A DNA stretch of 64,000 nucleotides from Patiria miniata (Eukaryota; Echinodermata; Asteroidea; Valvatida; Asterinidae): NCBI RefSeq assembly GCF_015706575.1, contig NW_024037059.1:14979730-15043729 (forward strand), in the 5' to 3' direction. Under the pieces are notes generated by a model, which saw only the letters and a list, made by a program, of their open reading frames with translations, had not been told where the DNA came from and ran no database searches. The position numbers and the translations under genes were made by a program. This document shows positions 37,129 to 48,342 of the stretch, piece after piece (positions within the stretch are counted from its first letter, which is position 1; each line of letters starts with the position of its first letter).

Positions 37129-38795
37129 TGAGGCATAATTACACACATTCATATTTGAATGTTATAAGAGCATTCGTGGCACTATTATCCCACACTAAAA
37201 TGGCTTATATTGCGCGTATTCTATACATATAAATTGTGACCGTAAAACATAAGGAACTTTTTATTATGAGCAAAAATCAACAAAATTTACGTATTTATAA
37301 AGGGCGAAGGAACAAATTCTTTACCAAAATTACATGTCACTGCAAAGACGATTTAATGAAATTGAAACGCTTGTCAGTTAACTTGGATGCAGTTTTTCAA
37401 CTTACGCTATTCAATAGAGTTATAGATGCAGACCAGATTTTGCAAAGACGCTTTCACGGGGCGAAATTTCTGTAATTTAGTATTCTCTTGCTAATATCAC
37501 ACTTAAATATATACGATTTTATCATTCATTCGCATCATTGTGCAGCACTGTTTCCTTGTCGAACGAGTACATTCAAGTTCGTCCGCCCCTTAAGTAAAGC
37601 GCACAGGTATATTGGCAGTCAATTCAACTGATTGAAATTTGTATAAATATAACAAACAAAACTGTGTAAATAATCATGGCACGCAATCACGGATTTTTAA
37701 TACCAAGCGCAAGAATGAATTTATCAGAAATATGGCATGTTAACATTATATCAAAATGCGCTTTTAGACTCTTTAAATACAAAAAGGTGTTTGAGATTAT
37801 GAAAGTATCATTTTCCTATTTTGTTTAATTGTAGTATCAGCACAAACACTGATTGTGTTATCTTGACAAATATTCAATCGATAGGCGTAGTTCAGTTTGT
37901 TTTGACTTTGGTTACTCAGTGTCTCACCTTAACGTTAACAGGCTGATGCTGCACGACATGAATCTCTTATTTTATTTAAATGCTTACAAAAAAATCACTA
38001 AATATGGCTTCAGCTGTTTTCTTTTATGCCTCTTCTACTAGTAATAGGCAGGCGCGGACATCCGGGATATTTTGGTTTACATTGGCTTATCTAGCTCCCA
38101 GACCCATTTTCTTGAAACTCAATGGTTCTTGAGTCTGGAGTGCTGAATGGTTACACATAGCAACCGATGAAACCTGGTGTGCAAAAGAATAGAATGTTTT
38201 CACCGGCTGACGTAATCCTGTCCACGCCTATTAAAAAAAAAATCCAAAAAGCCTCAAAAACAAATTGATTATATCTGAGTCCTGGAGACAATTCTAGCCG
38301 ACAGGTGCTTGAACCCCATATATGACATTTCACATCTCACTTCCCCCCGTCTAATTATTTTGTGGCTCTCCAACCGATGACAAGGTATTTGTTTAGACCC
38401 CGTGACGATATTTACACAAATTCACCATCTCTAAACACGCTTCAGGCCGACCCGTGTATTTTAATACCCGTCTGGCACATTCCACCAGCTTGGACTTGGA
38501 TTTTGTTTGGGCTGGGTCTCAAGGAAGGCGAAACTAATATCCGAAGAAAAATATATTCTACTGGGAGCTGGCTCAGATTGATGAGGAGCGAGTGATTTAA
38601 AGTGAGAGCGACCCAATTTGATCGAACGAGGCTCTATGCTGGAGGTAATATAGGCCAATAAGGGAGGCACAAATAAGTTAGATTCTACTGGACACCCATT
38701 GGAAAACAAAAACACACCGTGGAAAAAATATTGCCCAAGCTTTTTGCCAGAAATACGAAGTAGATGATAATATTTATATAATCGAATTTCAGACG
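37129..38795. other. Stretch with no recognisable gene
   Basis: Probable 3' untranslated and intergenic sequence after GPCR 1. AT-rich, with no recognised gene or RNA. Confidence 0.55.
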
Positions 38796-38804
38796 CATGA
38801 TCAG

Positions 38805-39751
38805 ATTGAATCCCAGGACATACCGTTATTTCGTTTTACCGTTTTGGATTTCCTCAAAAACAAAAACAGTAAACGCACCGTTGACCGTTTTGTCGTTTTA
38901 CAGTTTTGTAAAACGGTCAAACGGTATTAGGTCACAAAAAACAATGACCTTTTTGTTGTTTTTCTTAATTGTTGAAAGCGATAAACGGTCAGTTGCTTCA
39001 TTTCAGAGTGTTGTTTTACAAGAACATGACAATGAAAAACGGTCAATAGTCCTGTCGACCATTTTTTGATTTAGGTTCTGTAATTAAGCAATGCACTTAG
39101 GAATGTTAATGCGTCCTCATGGGATCGAGCCATTGCCTGGGACCCAAATTACCCTCCTCACATTTCGTTCTCACGACATAGTTTTCGAACTGAAGAGCCG
39201 CGCCGAACCCCAATTTCCTTCAAATATCTGCAACTTCTTCAAACGTATTACCATCCTGTATCCATTGTTAAAAAGTAATGTCCTCCCTTGAAGTTTTCCA
39301 GCGCCATTTTTGCTTGCAACTCTTAAGCCCCACCAACTGAATCGCGTGAGAAGGGGGTCAGGGTCACGCCAGGAATCATCACACCACGCATTATGCCGAG
39401 GTAACACTTTTTCATGTAAAGCATGGTCCCCCTCCATCCCCCTTGCCCAGCACCACAAAATGCACCACGGACTGTTCACTATGACAAAAAAACAGTCTGT
39501 ATTCAATACTGACCGTTTTGCTGTTTTTCAAAGTTATTTGTGTAAAACTGTAAAACAGAAATCATTGATCGTTATGCTGTAATGAATTTTATTAAACTTA
39601 TAAAACAGAGAAACCGTATTTATCTCAATACCGTTTGACCGTTTTACAAAACTGTAAAGCGACAAAACGGTCAATGGTTTGTTTACTGTTTTTCTTTTGA
39701 GGAAATCCAAAACGGTAAAACGAAATAACGGTATGTCCCGGGATTATATTA
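38805..39751. mobile_element. Long-inverted-repeat (MULE-like) element rich in AAACGGT
   Basis: About 947 bp. The two ends are inverted copies over about 120 bp (38809-38931 against 39622-39745), built from repeated AAACGGT / ACCGTTT motifs. The 9-bp sequence CATGATCAG lies just outside each end (38796-38804 and 39752-39760), as a target duplication would. Long inverted ends with a 9-bp duplication fit Mutator-like elements. Short open frames inside show no transposase, so it is non-autonomous. The outermost few bases of the two ends do not match well, so the exact boundary is uncertain by several bases. Confidence 0.75.
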
Positions 39752-39964
39752 CATGATCAGTTGCTTATTCGAAAACACGCAATTGTACATGGGTTCACAT
39801 TTTGATCGCTTAATCATTACACGTTTCAGTTTGGATTAAGAATTTAGTTCAATATAGGCCTACAAAGCTTAAAGTTGGTTGCTCAAAATTTACCAACGTG
39901 TAAGGAATCTGCTCTAAAGCGAGTCGTATAGATGTACACAACCATGCGAAACACACAAAACAAA

Positions 39965-40143
39965 ACGTTTGTTTATGGTGTAAATCGAGGACACACACGT
40001 GCAACATCATCGGTGAATCGAGGACAGGAACCAAATCGAGGACGACCTCGATTAGAAAACGTGTACAAAACCAATGAGAGCTGTACAACAAAGGAAAAGG
40101 GAAGAGAAAAAAAGAACCCTCGATTTACACCATAAACAAACGT
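39965..40143. mobile_element. 179-bp MITE with perfect 26-bp inverted ends
   Basis: The first 26 bases (39965-39990, starting ACGTTTGTTTATGG) are the exact reverse complement of the last 26 (40118-40143). AATCGAGGA recurs three times inside and part of it forms the inner palindrome TCGAGGACGACCTCGA. No clear target duplication is visible, so the superfamily is unknown. Confidence 0.7.
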
Positions 40144-40582
40144 GCTAGGGTATGTGTGATAGAATACTGAAAATCACCCAGTAAATTACACAAATACCAA
40201 GTTGCTTTACCGAACTCGTCTTTAATGCAACGTTAACACCACGAGGACTAAAGCGTAATCCGCAATTGACCAAAATGACCCCATTACGGTAGCAAATGGT
40301 GAATGGTAATACCATACCAATATTAGTTTGTCGTCGTACAGATGATGATTACTATCCCAGAGACGACAGGCTGCCGAGACAGCAGCAGGAATCTTTGCTT
40401 AAAGTCCGTGTCTAGAATTCCTAACGAGGCAAGTAAGTATTAGAACGGATCGCGCAAGGAAATCAATGGATTACTTCAAGCAACGGCCCTGGGATTTACG
40501 TTTTAGGCCTTTACGATCGCACCGAGACTGATAGCTTTTTCGATTGATTCTAAAAGAATTGAACAAACTTTGGCCTGTTACG

Positions 40583-41300
40583 TTAAGGAGAATACACAAG
40601 AAAGTGTGGATTCGTAATTTAAGAATTCACGAGGCGCGAAGCGCCGAGTGAATTCGTAAATTAAGAATCCACACTTGCTCGTGTATTCTTCGACTTAAAC
40701 CATTGCGTAAACAGAAGTATTGAAAAGAATGTTGCCACCTGACGCCACTTTTTCCTTCATATATCATCTCAATGAAGGTCATTCGTTGCAAAAATGATGA
40801 TAAGACATGAATTCTGGGACTGAGAAATGTTTCCAATTTTGTTAGGAAATACTTGAAATGACTCTCCATAGACTTTGTACACAAGCGCGGAAGTGGCGTC
40901 AGGTTGCAACATTTTTTCCTGGCGTGTTTTATAGCATGTGTATGCCACACGTACACCCGTACAACCAAGTCATTTTGTGTGTGTAGGCTCCTTATCAAAA
41001 TGGATAGTTCAGACGACAATTTCTTTCTGACTATAGAGTAGATTTTGCAGTGACGGCGGAGAATCTGACAGTGAAGATGCATTGGTAATTTTCGGAAAGC
41101 AAATTTTCACGCAGACGGTCTTATCATGCTCATTATGGTGAACAATTGTCCGACGTGTTCAAAGTGTGGATTCGTTATTCCGAATCCACACTTTACTAAA
41201 GATTCGTAGTTCCGAATCCACACTTTGTGACCAGTGTAAGAGATTCGTAGATCCGAATCCACACTTTTAACAATAGTGTGACGTCATAGCAATGGTTTAA
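40583..41300 (+). mobile_element. Composite TTAA-flanked repeat, copy B2 (uninterrupted)
   Basis: A 718-bp copy of the composite repeat also seen at 10243-11464. The hairpin module occupies 40583-40698 and the TTAAACCATTGC...GCAATGGTTTAA module 40695-41300. The two modules share the TTAA at 40695-40698, which is empty here and filled by a MITE in copy B1. The possible flanking duplication ACGTTAAG is visible on both sides. The 151-codon minus-strand frame inside is a chance frame; its counterpart in copy B1 is not conserved as protein. Confidence 0.8.
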
Positions 41301-41310
41301 CGTTAAGTTA

Positions 41311-41334
41311 ACACACACACACACACACACACAC
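41311..41334. repeat. (AC)n microsatellite
   Basis: Twelve AC units directly beyond the right end of composite repeat B2. Confidence 0.9.
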
Positions 41335-44300
41335 CAAGGTAGAATTTTGGTGCACCAGATACCTTAAATAGAAAAAAGTACACCTCGTTAAAATAAAATA
41401 TACAGATTGACAATGTTAGGCAAAAAACCCTGATGAAGAGCATGAGGCAGTAAATATTTAAACCAAAATGTCGAAAATTACTTCGCATGCATGTACATGT
41501 ACGAGTACAGGAATGTCTAGTGGTGACCATTTTTTTTTAAACTCCAGCAAGAATTATCTAAATGGTCAATAACAACAGGTAGCAACTAAATATATCGCTG
41601 GATTTTGAGATCTATTGTGAAACCACAGCCAAAAAAGGTTCAAATTAATATGCTATTGCATTATAATTTATATAGTTAAGCAACAGCAAATATTTCATCC
41701 TGTGTTCAGATCATTTTCTTATTTGGGACTCACGACGTATCTATCACAGAGGAACCTACAAAAATAAGCTTAAAGGAGTGAAAGCGAGTCCCATTAAGGA
41801 ATTCCCATAGCAACGCCAATTAGAGTCTGACCTGGGGCCTCGTTTTTCTCTTTAAATACTTACATCGAGAATTGTGCCTCACGATGGAGTTAGGGTAGCA
41901 ATTTCTATATCTAGGAAACGGAGAAGTGCCAGGCAATCCCCAACAGCTTCAACCGTCACTTAGCGTGTTTTTAGGGCGGTATTTCAGTGAACTTGCAACC
42001 GACGCCATATACGCAATGTTGAAATACGGCATCCACTGAGCAGGCAATGTGCCTTCAACGATGGTTGAATATTGTCAGGAGTTAAGGAATAACTTTCCAT
42101 CACTCTGTGGAGGCATTTAGTTCACGCCATTTATTACGCGGCGCGCCGAGCGATCTGCTGTATATGGGAAATATGGGTCAATTCTATCAGCAGTCATGCA
42201 TGTTCTTTTATCATACATCATTCTGTGATTTATTACCATCTGGGTCAGTATGTTTAAACGCGTGTTGAAAATAAGGCCTTGTGAACAAAACCAGAACATT
42301 TGACTTTAAAGGATCCATCATTCTAATTCTTGGATGAGATGCCATGATGCAGAGCGCTTTAAAACAATCAATAATTATAATGACAACTCTTTGTAAGTAG
42401 TACTGATGACATGCGCATGAAGGTTGCTGAACCAATGATATTTTAAAATAAAAAGTCCCAAATGTGTTTATTACTCAACTATACTCCTGTAAACATACAC
42501 CTCAAAGTACAATAAGAAAGTGACTTTGTTGTTTTATCCGCAATTCTGGGTATTGATGCATCAAAGCATTGATGAAGGTAAAGTCTTAAATTCAAGAGAG
42601 AGTTAAAAGAGTGTGGACAGAAAAGGGAAAGATCTTCCTCTCAATTCAGCTTTAAGCTACACGATCTAGAATCTGGAACACGTTTCACCAGAACTCGAAA
42701 CACAAGAATGAAGTACAAGTGAAAGAATACACACTCACAGCGTACATGTAGGTAATTAACGAAGGGCATGTGTCACTGAGGGAGCCAATACGTCAACGAG
42801 TCGAAATACACGCACCATACCATGAGTACTCTTTGCTTAACTGTCCATCGATTGGTCGAGATAGATCTAGTGATTCATCCATGTGCTCGTCTTGTGACAT
42901 CACTGTCCACTCTAACTGTCATATACTGCCATATTGAGTTCTTGTCTGTCAACCATTTGGTCATCTACAATGCAGTGAGGCAGTTCTGACTCGATTAATG
43001 TCATTACAGCTTGCAGTTGCAGACTCACGGAGACAAAAATCATCCACACAGCAGGGTGCCATAGAAACGACACTGAAAAATAATCGAACCTAGCCGTAAT
43101 AGGCTACTGCTGCAAACACAGACTCAACTCTCGGTGTACATGCAACCCTAAGCATCTTTCACATCACTGGAAAGCAAATAAATTGGATTTACACAATCAA
43201 GCGGCTCCATAGTTGTAAAATGTCATATTGAAACGCTCAATACATGCTCTCACACAGCCCCCCCCCCCCCCGATACGTACCGAGACTTCCCGCGGAAAAC
43301 AGTTAGGCCTAACATTACTTACGAAAATTACAGAAAACGACGCGAGAATAACTTTCGACCACACTTCAACACTTCAAGTCATTAATTGACGATGATCAAA
43401 ACAGGCTTTCAGCCTTACCACCTGTCAAAGGATCCAACTGTCAAATTAATAGCTACTTTATAATTGAACACATTCAAAAAGAAAAGAAAAATACGCAAAC
43501 AAAACAAAAAACTGCGATTTGAAACGTATTAGGAATCACAAAACTTAATCACTTAATTATGATTGTTCCCAGATGCTAGATTATACCCAAATATGGCACT
43601 GAAAAGCAGCTGCACGCGAACCGCACACGCGTTAATGTGGCACCATTGGCGACGCATTAATTCCCTAATGATATCTACATCCGAATGTCAAGTTAAATAT
43701 AGTTCTCAGATGATGTAGATTTACACAGGAGCTTTTGATGAGTTAGTGAAGATCACACATCAAACAAAAAATAGTGTGTAATAAAAACAAAGCGATAAGC
43801 GGTGAACGATAATTCACTGTACTGCATAATGTTCCCTCACGAGTCCTTTGATTTTTGCAGTCTACAGGTGTAATCCCAAGATATGTATTCAAAAAGATCT
43901 CTGCAAAATGCACCTTGCAACATTTTCCGCTTTCCGCGGGGATCAGTATCGATTTGGCAGAGCATCAAATGCGGCGCTGTCCAAGAGTGTCCCGCGAGAT
44001 GGCGAAGACACGGCATCAACAGCGAACGCAGCGCAGGAGCGGAGGGAATAGAGATGGCGTGACGGACGAACGACGAGTGAATTATCGGAGTACTTTTGGT
44101 CAAGGATGGGGAAATATGAGAGGCAGGACTAAAAGATAACATTCCAGATCATTTATTCTATTTTGATTGCATTAATGTTTGTTCTATGCTGACAGGAACA
44201 CTGCTTGTATAATAAATGTTAGTCTTTTGGGATAAAACTTAGAAGAAAAAAAGAAAAAGAAAACAAAGGGAAAAGTTTACATTTCCAAAGAATATTTACA

Positions 44301-45227
44301 TTGTCAGCAGTATACGATTTAATTCAATAGTTGGCAATACTGCTCCATGTGGCTCACTTTTCATAGGCACATGTATTTTTCTCTGTTTGTTGCACCACTT
44401 TGTACATCACGGATAGTAATCGATAAAGTAGTAAAATCATTCTAACAATCATTAATTAATCTGAACCTATCAACTGTGCTTCTGCAGGGAATTATCGAAA
44501 GTTGCTGAAGAGGAATCAAAAATGAGAACTTGGTTTAGGATTTTTCCTATTTTCGTCCGATTTGCTTCAAAGTGGGAGGGGGTATACGATGTGCTATACT
44601 TGAGTTCGTGAAGTGCTGGCGTTTTCATTTCAATAGAGAAAAGAATTGTCAAAAAAGATGCCCCTGTTCTCCGACTGATCGTCGGGAATTATGCAGTTTC
44701 TATGACAAATATATAGGGCAACAACCTGACATAATCTGTAGACAATCCATACTGAAGATGTTTGTCTAATTACGGTAAGTGTGACGAGTAATCGAGTTAT
44801 ACGATTCTCAGTAATCATCTCGGGGCAGATTAACGTAAACACCACATAGAGAAGGATAATTTGCTTCACATAATCAATTTCGATTTAGTTCTCTTGGGCA
44901 CATGCGGCCGTTGAATGTCTGCTGAGCTGGCTTGAACAAATACACGATCGTGGTGATCAAAATTCAAGGGAAAAGGAGTATAGAACACTTGATAGCAAGG
45001 TATCTCCACAAAACGGGCGAAGTTGAATTTAAAAAGTCGACATGACTTACATTATGTTTTACACAAAGGTGACAATACACAACAAATTCAAAAAATATTG
45101 ATTGCCAGTATATTCTCCTCTTTGGGCAAAAAGAAACCTATTGGGATTATTTGATGTACATTTCTTTTAGAAGAAATAACTTCCTAGTCATTTTCGGAGG
45201 GTTGAGAAATCAAACGTCATGTCTCAA
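41335..45227. other. Stretch with no recognisable gene
   Basis: No gene recognised. A moderately GC-rich patch at 43.85-44.14 kb follows an acceptor-like TTTTTGCAG and is open for about 90 codons on the plus strand, without a recognisable product. A C homopolymer lies at about 43.26 kb. Confidence 0.5.
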
Positions 45228-45232
45228 TAATA

Positions 45233-45471
45233 GGGAGGTTTCGCAAGCGAACGGATACGCTTACACTTACGTTTAGCTATCCGTATCCGTTTTTTACTTA
45301 CGTGTAGCGAGCGAGATATGCGTGTCGTCTGCACGTATGACGTCATACGCCACTCACTATCCGCTAAACGTGCAGACGACACGCATATCTCGCTCGCTAC
45401 ACGTAAGTAAAAATCGGATACGGATAGCTAAGCGTAAGTGTAAGCGTATCCGTTCGCTTGCGAAACCTCCC
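45233..45471. mobile_element. 239-bp foldback MITE, almost a complete palindrome
   Basis: Left arm GGGAGGTTTCGCAAGCGAAC... and right arm ...GTTCGCTTGCGAAACCTCCC are inverted copies with few mismatches over about 100 bp each, leaving only a short centre that contains TGACGTCA. TAATA is directly repeated at both edges (45228-45232 and 45472-45476). A simple TA duplication, as made by Tc1/mariner elements, is the other reading. There is no coding capacity. The near-identity of the arms suggests recent insertion or arm conversion. Confidence 0.8.
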
Positions 45472-45476
45472 TAATA

Positions 45477-46694
45477 ACCGACGAGTCGATACCCTTTCCA
45501 ATAAACCGACATAATTTACGCGCAATCGTATTAATTGGTAATTAATTAGTGATTGGCCTTTCATTACCAGGAAATATATAAACAGAAGCAGGGAGAAGTT
45601 GAAAGGTGCAAAACCTGTTTGCCATGGGTAATTTTAATATAATATTAATAAACCATGAAGAATGAAATGGCATATGCAGTTGCACATATATCTCTGAGCT
45701 GCAGGAACCATTTGATTGGCCTATGCAGAAGACCTAGCTCTTCAGTCAATAACTGATGTGACTATTGTGCACAGATGCACACACCAAAAATCCATGTCAA
45801 CGATTAGCATGACAATCAGATAAAAGACAACGTGGGTATTACAATCATCTGCAATGATGTAAAAATTGGTAGCCTATATGCAGGCATGCAACTGGGAAGT
45901 CACAAAAAAAAGAGGAAATTCACATTTTTTCAAGACTTTGTACAGTGTTTTTCTATTTTCAATGGCACACTTGGGAAGTACAAAAAGAGGAAATCAGCTG
46001 ATCCGAGGAAAGGTTGCATGCCTGTATATGACCAAACAATGCAATATGATCTCTTCTATGCCCGTATGACTCCCACGGGAAGCTCTGACATGTATAGACT
46101 CTCACTAAAAGCTTCATTATGCTAATTGATGTTAATAGAATTGAGCACTACGAGGGATGATTTGTCTTATTTCTGAGAATTACACCATGGACGATAAATT
46201 TCAAACGTGGATGAGGGGTGTCGGATCTCATCATTTCCAGCACGGCGTTTTAAACCGATGAATGCTTCACACTTAATAATTATTTGTAGTACAAGGACGC
46301 GTATGCGATGATGAACGACCACTCTGCTAGCTAGAGCTAATAAGTCAGTTTACGTGCAAACGCCGAGATAGCAAATTGTGAAGCTTAGCCGAACCCAATT
46401 TCGACGAACCTGCAGTTGATTCAGTTGAATTGATTATTTTAAGCCTACCCAGCTGTTGCACTTTATTCCTGCTCTTGGACTCAATTTCCTACACTAAAAG
46501 CAACGTAGTCATATACTAATGCTTTATGAAACTTCCGAGACTGACTTACATCGAGAATTGTCTGGAACACAGTCGCCATGGAAAACACACAAGATTAACA
46601 GTTGCAGTCAACTGACACTCAGCTGACATTCAGCTAAAAGAAATCCTTGTAACCAATAAGTGCTGGTGACTGACACTGTTTGCAGCGGAGAACC
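45477..46694. other. Upstream region of GPCR 2, no gene recognised
   Basis: Intergenic sequence. A 27-bp phrase (GGGAAGT.ACAAAAA.AGAGGAAAT) occurs twice, near 45.89 and 45.97 kb. No other structure was seen. Confidence 0.5.
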
Positions 46695-47681
46695 ATGCCG
46701 AACGATACTGACTTCGAGGGTGTTCCTGTGATGCCTGAATTAGACCTGTTTGACGTCTTTGATTCCTCAGAGACGATCATCACCATCGTCTTGCAACCGA
46801 TTTTTCTGGCGATTGGTTTCACTGCCAATGTTGCATTCCTGTTCGTCGTTGGGCGACTGCGCCACATGCGCACGGCCATCAACTGTCTCTTGATCAACTT
46901 GGCTGTGGCAGACACCCTCTTTCTTACCGTTTCGGTATCACAGAAGGTCGCCAGGTACCTCTGTACCCCTTATCTGAAGGATGATGCCTTCATGGGGAAC
47001 GCTGGTTGTGTCTCACTCAAGATCCTTCAGGATTGTTGCTGTATGGTCTCCATGATCCTGATCACGCTTGTGTCTTGGCAGAGGTTCTTGGCTGTTTGCA
47101 GACCACAAAGTTACATGCTTCAAGAGAAGATGACCGGTGCCTCGTGCCGCCACGCAGGTTTCTCCTGGATCGCCGCGGCCATTACTGCATGTTTCGCTGG
47201 TCCAAGTTCTTCCACTTTCGCCGTTTACTCAGTGCCTTCTAACATTACGCTGAGTAACCCCGACTTCCCCAAAACCATTGGATTCTGTACGCCTGTCAAT
47301 GTTACCTGGCTTTATATCGGATGTCTTTCCCAAATTCTGCCCTTCTTCGCTGCGTTTGTATTAAACTTTGTACTGTACTGGAAAATCGTCACCAGGATGC
47401 GGCGCCACACTCGAAGCATGAGCACTGGGGGAGCAGGTGCCAAACGACGACGGGATCAAGTGACTCTGATGCTCGTTGTAACGGGGGCAACGTTCTTTCT
47501 GTGTCTGGCTCCCTTCGAGGTCAACACTCTCTTGATGCTGATTTTCAAGGAGGGAGTTACCAGTCAGGTCATGCACGTGTTCAGGATGCTGATTTACGCT
47601 AACTGTGCGATTAACCCTTTCATCTACACAGCTACAAATCAGTGTTACCGTAAGGCTTTCAAGAAAGTGTTTTCCTGCTAA
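46695..47681 (+). CDS. Class A GPCR 2, peptide-receptor type, intronless
   Basis: A 328-residue seven-transmembrane receptor in one exon. The frame opens further upstream, but the first ATG is at 46695 (A at -3), giving the N-terminus MPNDTD with a sequon at N3. Landmarks: N45 (1.50), LAVAD with D73 (2.50), C105 (3.25), W128-Q129-R130-F131 where DRY is expected (Asp 3.49 is Gln), and NPFIY at 307-311. TM5 reads PFFAAFVLNFVLY and TM6 CLAPF, so Pro 5.50 and Trp 6.48 are absent as in GPCR 1. Loop 3 is short and basic (RMRRHTRS, KRRRDQ). The C-tail is only 17 residues and ends in Cys. AATAAA lies 162 bp after the stop. The ligand is unknown. It is a close neighbour of GPCR 3 (661 bp between them). 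Confidence 0.93.
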   Translation: MPNDTDFEGVPVMPELDLFDVFDSSETIITIVLQPIFLAIGFTANVAFLFVVGRLRHMRTAINCLLINLAVADTLFLTVSVSQKVARYLCTPYLKDDAFMGNAGCVSLKILQDCCCMVSMILITLVSWQRFLAVCRPQSYMLQEKMTGASCRHAGFSWIAAAITACFAGPSSSTFAVYSVPSNITLSNPDFPKTIGFCTPVNVTWLYIGCLSQILPFFAAFVLNFVLYWKIVTRMRRHTRSMSTGGAGAKRRRDQVTLMLVVTGATFFLCLAPFEVNTLLMLIFKEGVTSQVMHVFRMLIYANCAINPFIYTATNQCYRKAFKKVFSC

Positions 47682-47842
47682 GGCTTTCTGGATAAAACAT
47701 GGAAGAGACATGCGGAAATTAAGGTTTGGATCGTGGACAATCCATCAAAATGTTGCGTTGAAGATTACACACTAAAATGTCTGGATATGATGGATTTGTC
47801 CTTATTTTGCTTCCAATGGAATCACCGCAAAGTATCACGCAA

Positions 47843-47848
47843 AATAAA
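47843..47848 (+). terminator. Polyadenylation signal for GPCR 2
   Basis: Canonical AATAAA 162 bp after the GPCR 2 stop codon and before the GPCR 3 promoter region. Confidence 0.5.
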
Positions 47849-48086
47849 CCTACAACGCCCTTTCCATTAAATTCCACTTTAAGGAATGACGTCTAAAATA
47901 CCGGATTCCAATGTGGCCCCGATTTGCCAACCCTAACCGTGCTTAGGATAACTAATAAAACAGGAAACAAGTACAGTCTCTCATTTATCAAACTCTTGAA
48001 ACCATGGCAGTGAAAACAGGCCAGCTGGATTAGAAACGGGAATCGATATCGAGGTTGACATGATATCAATCATGGGTTGAGAACTG

Positions 48087-48095
48087 TATATATAG
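48087..48095 (+). promoter_or_regulatory. Candidate TATA box for GPCR 3
   Basis: TATATATAG about 250 bp upstream of the GPCR 3 start codon, with a pyrimidine-rich possible initiator about 30 bp further on (CTCTGTTTTTTCC). This would give a leader of roughly 220 bases containing two upstream ATGs. Confidence 0.35.
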
Positions 48096-48342
48096 AGACT
48101 CCCAATCCACTCTGTTTTTTCCTCTCTTAAGTGGGGCCTAACGGAAGAAAAGTCAAGAGGTATAAGTACATTTTCCTCTGTATGCAAGGAGAACCAGAAG
48201 CGTGTTGTTTGCTTGGAAATCGTTCACGTTTGCGTTGCTCAGAAATATCCCAGCGCCGCCAGAGTTTGTTTTGACCACACCATATGAAGGCGGTGAAAGT
48301 GGAACAGGGTATTACTTCAGCAATAGCCACCGAAGAGCCAAC

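Noticed and set aside
40627-41082. 151-codon minus-strand frame
   Set aside because: It lies wholly inside the non-coding composite repeat B2 and is not kept in copy B1.
46680-46694. Open frame of GPCR 2 extending five codons upstream, starting at TTG
   Set aside because: Nuclear genes start at ATG; the first ATG (46695) has a suitable context and gives a normal receptor N-terminus.
48202-48342. 47-residue N-terminal extension of GPCR 3 from a GTG codon
   Set aside because: There is no ATG before 48343, and the extension is unlike a receptor N-terminus.
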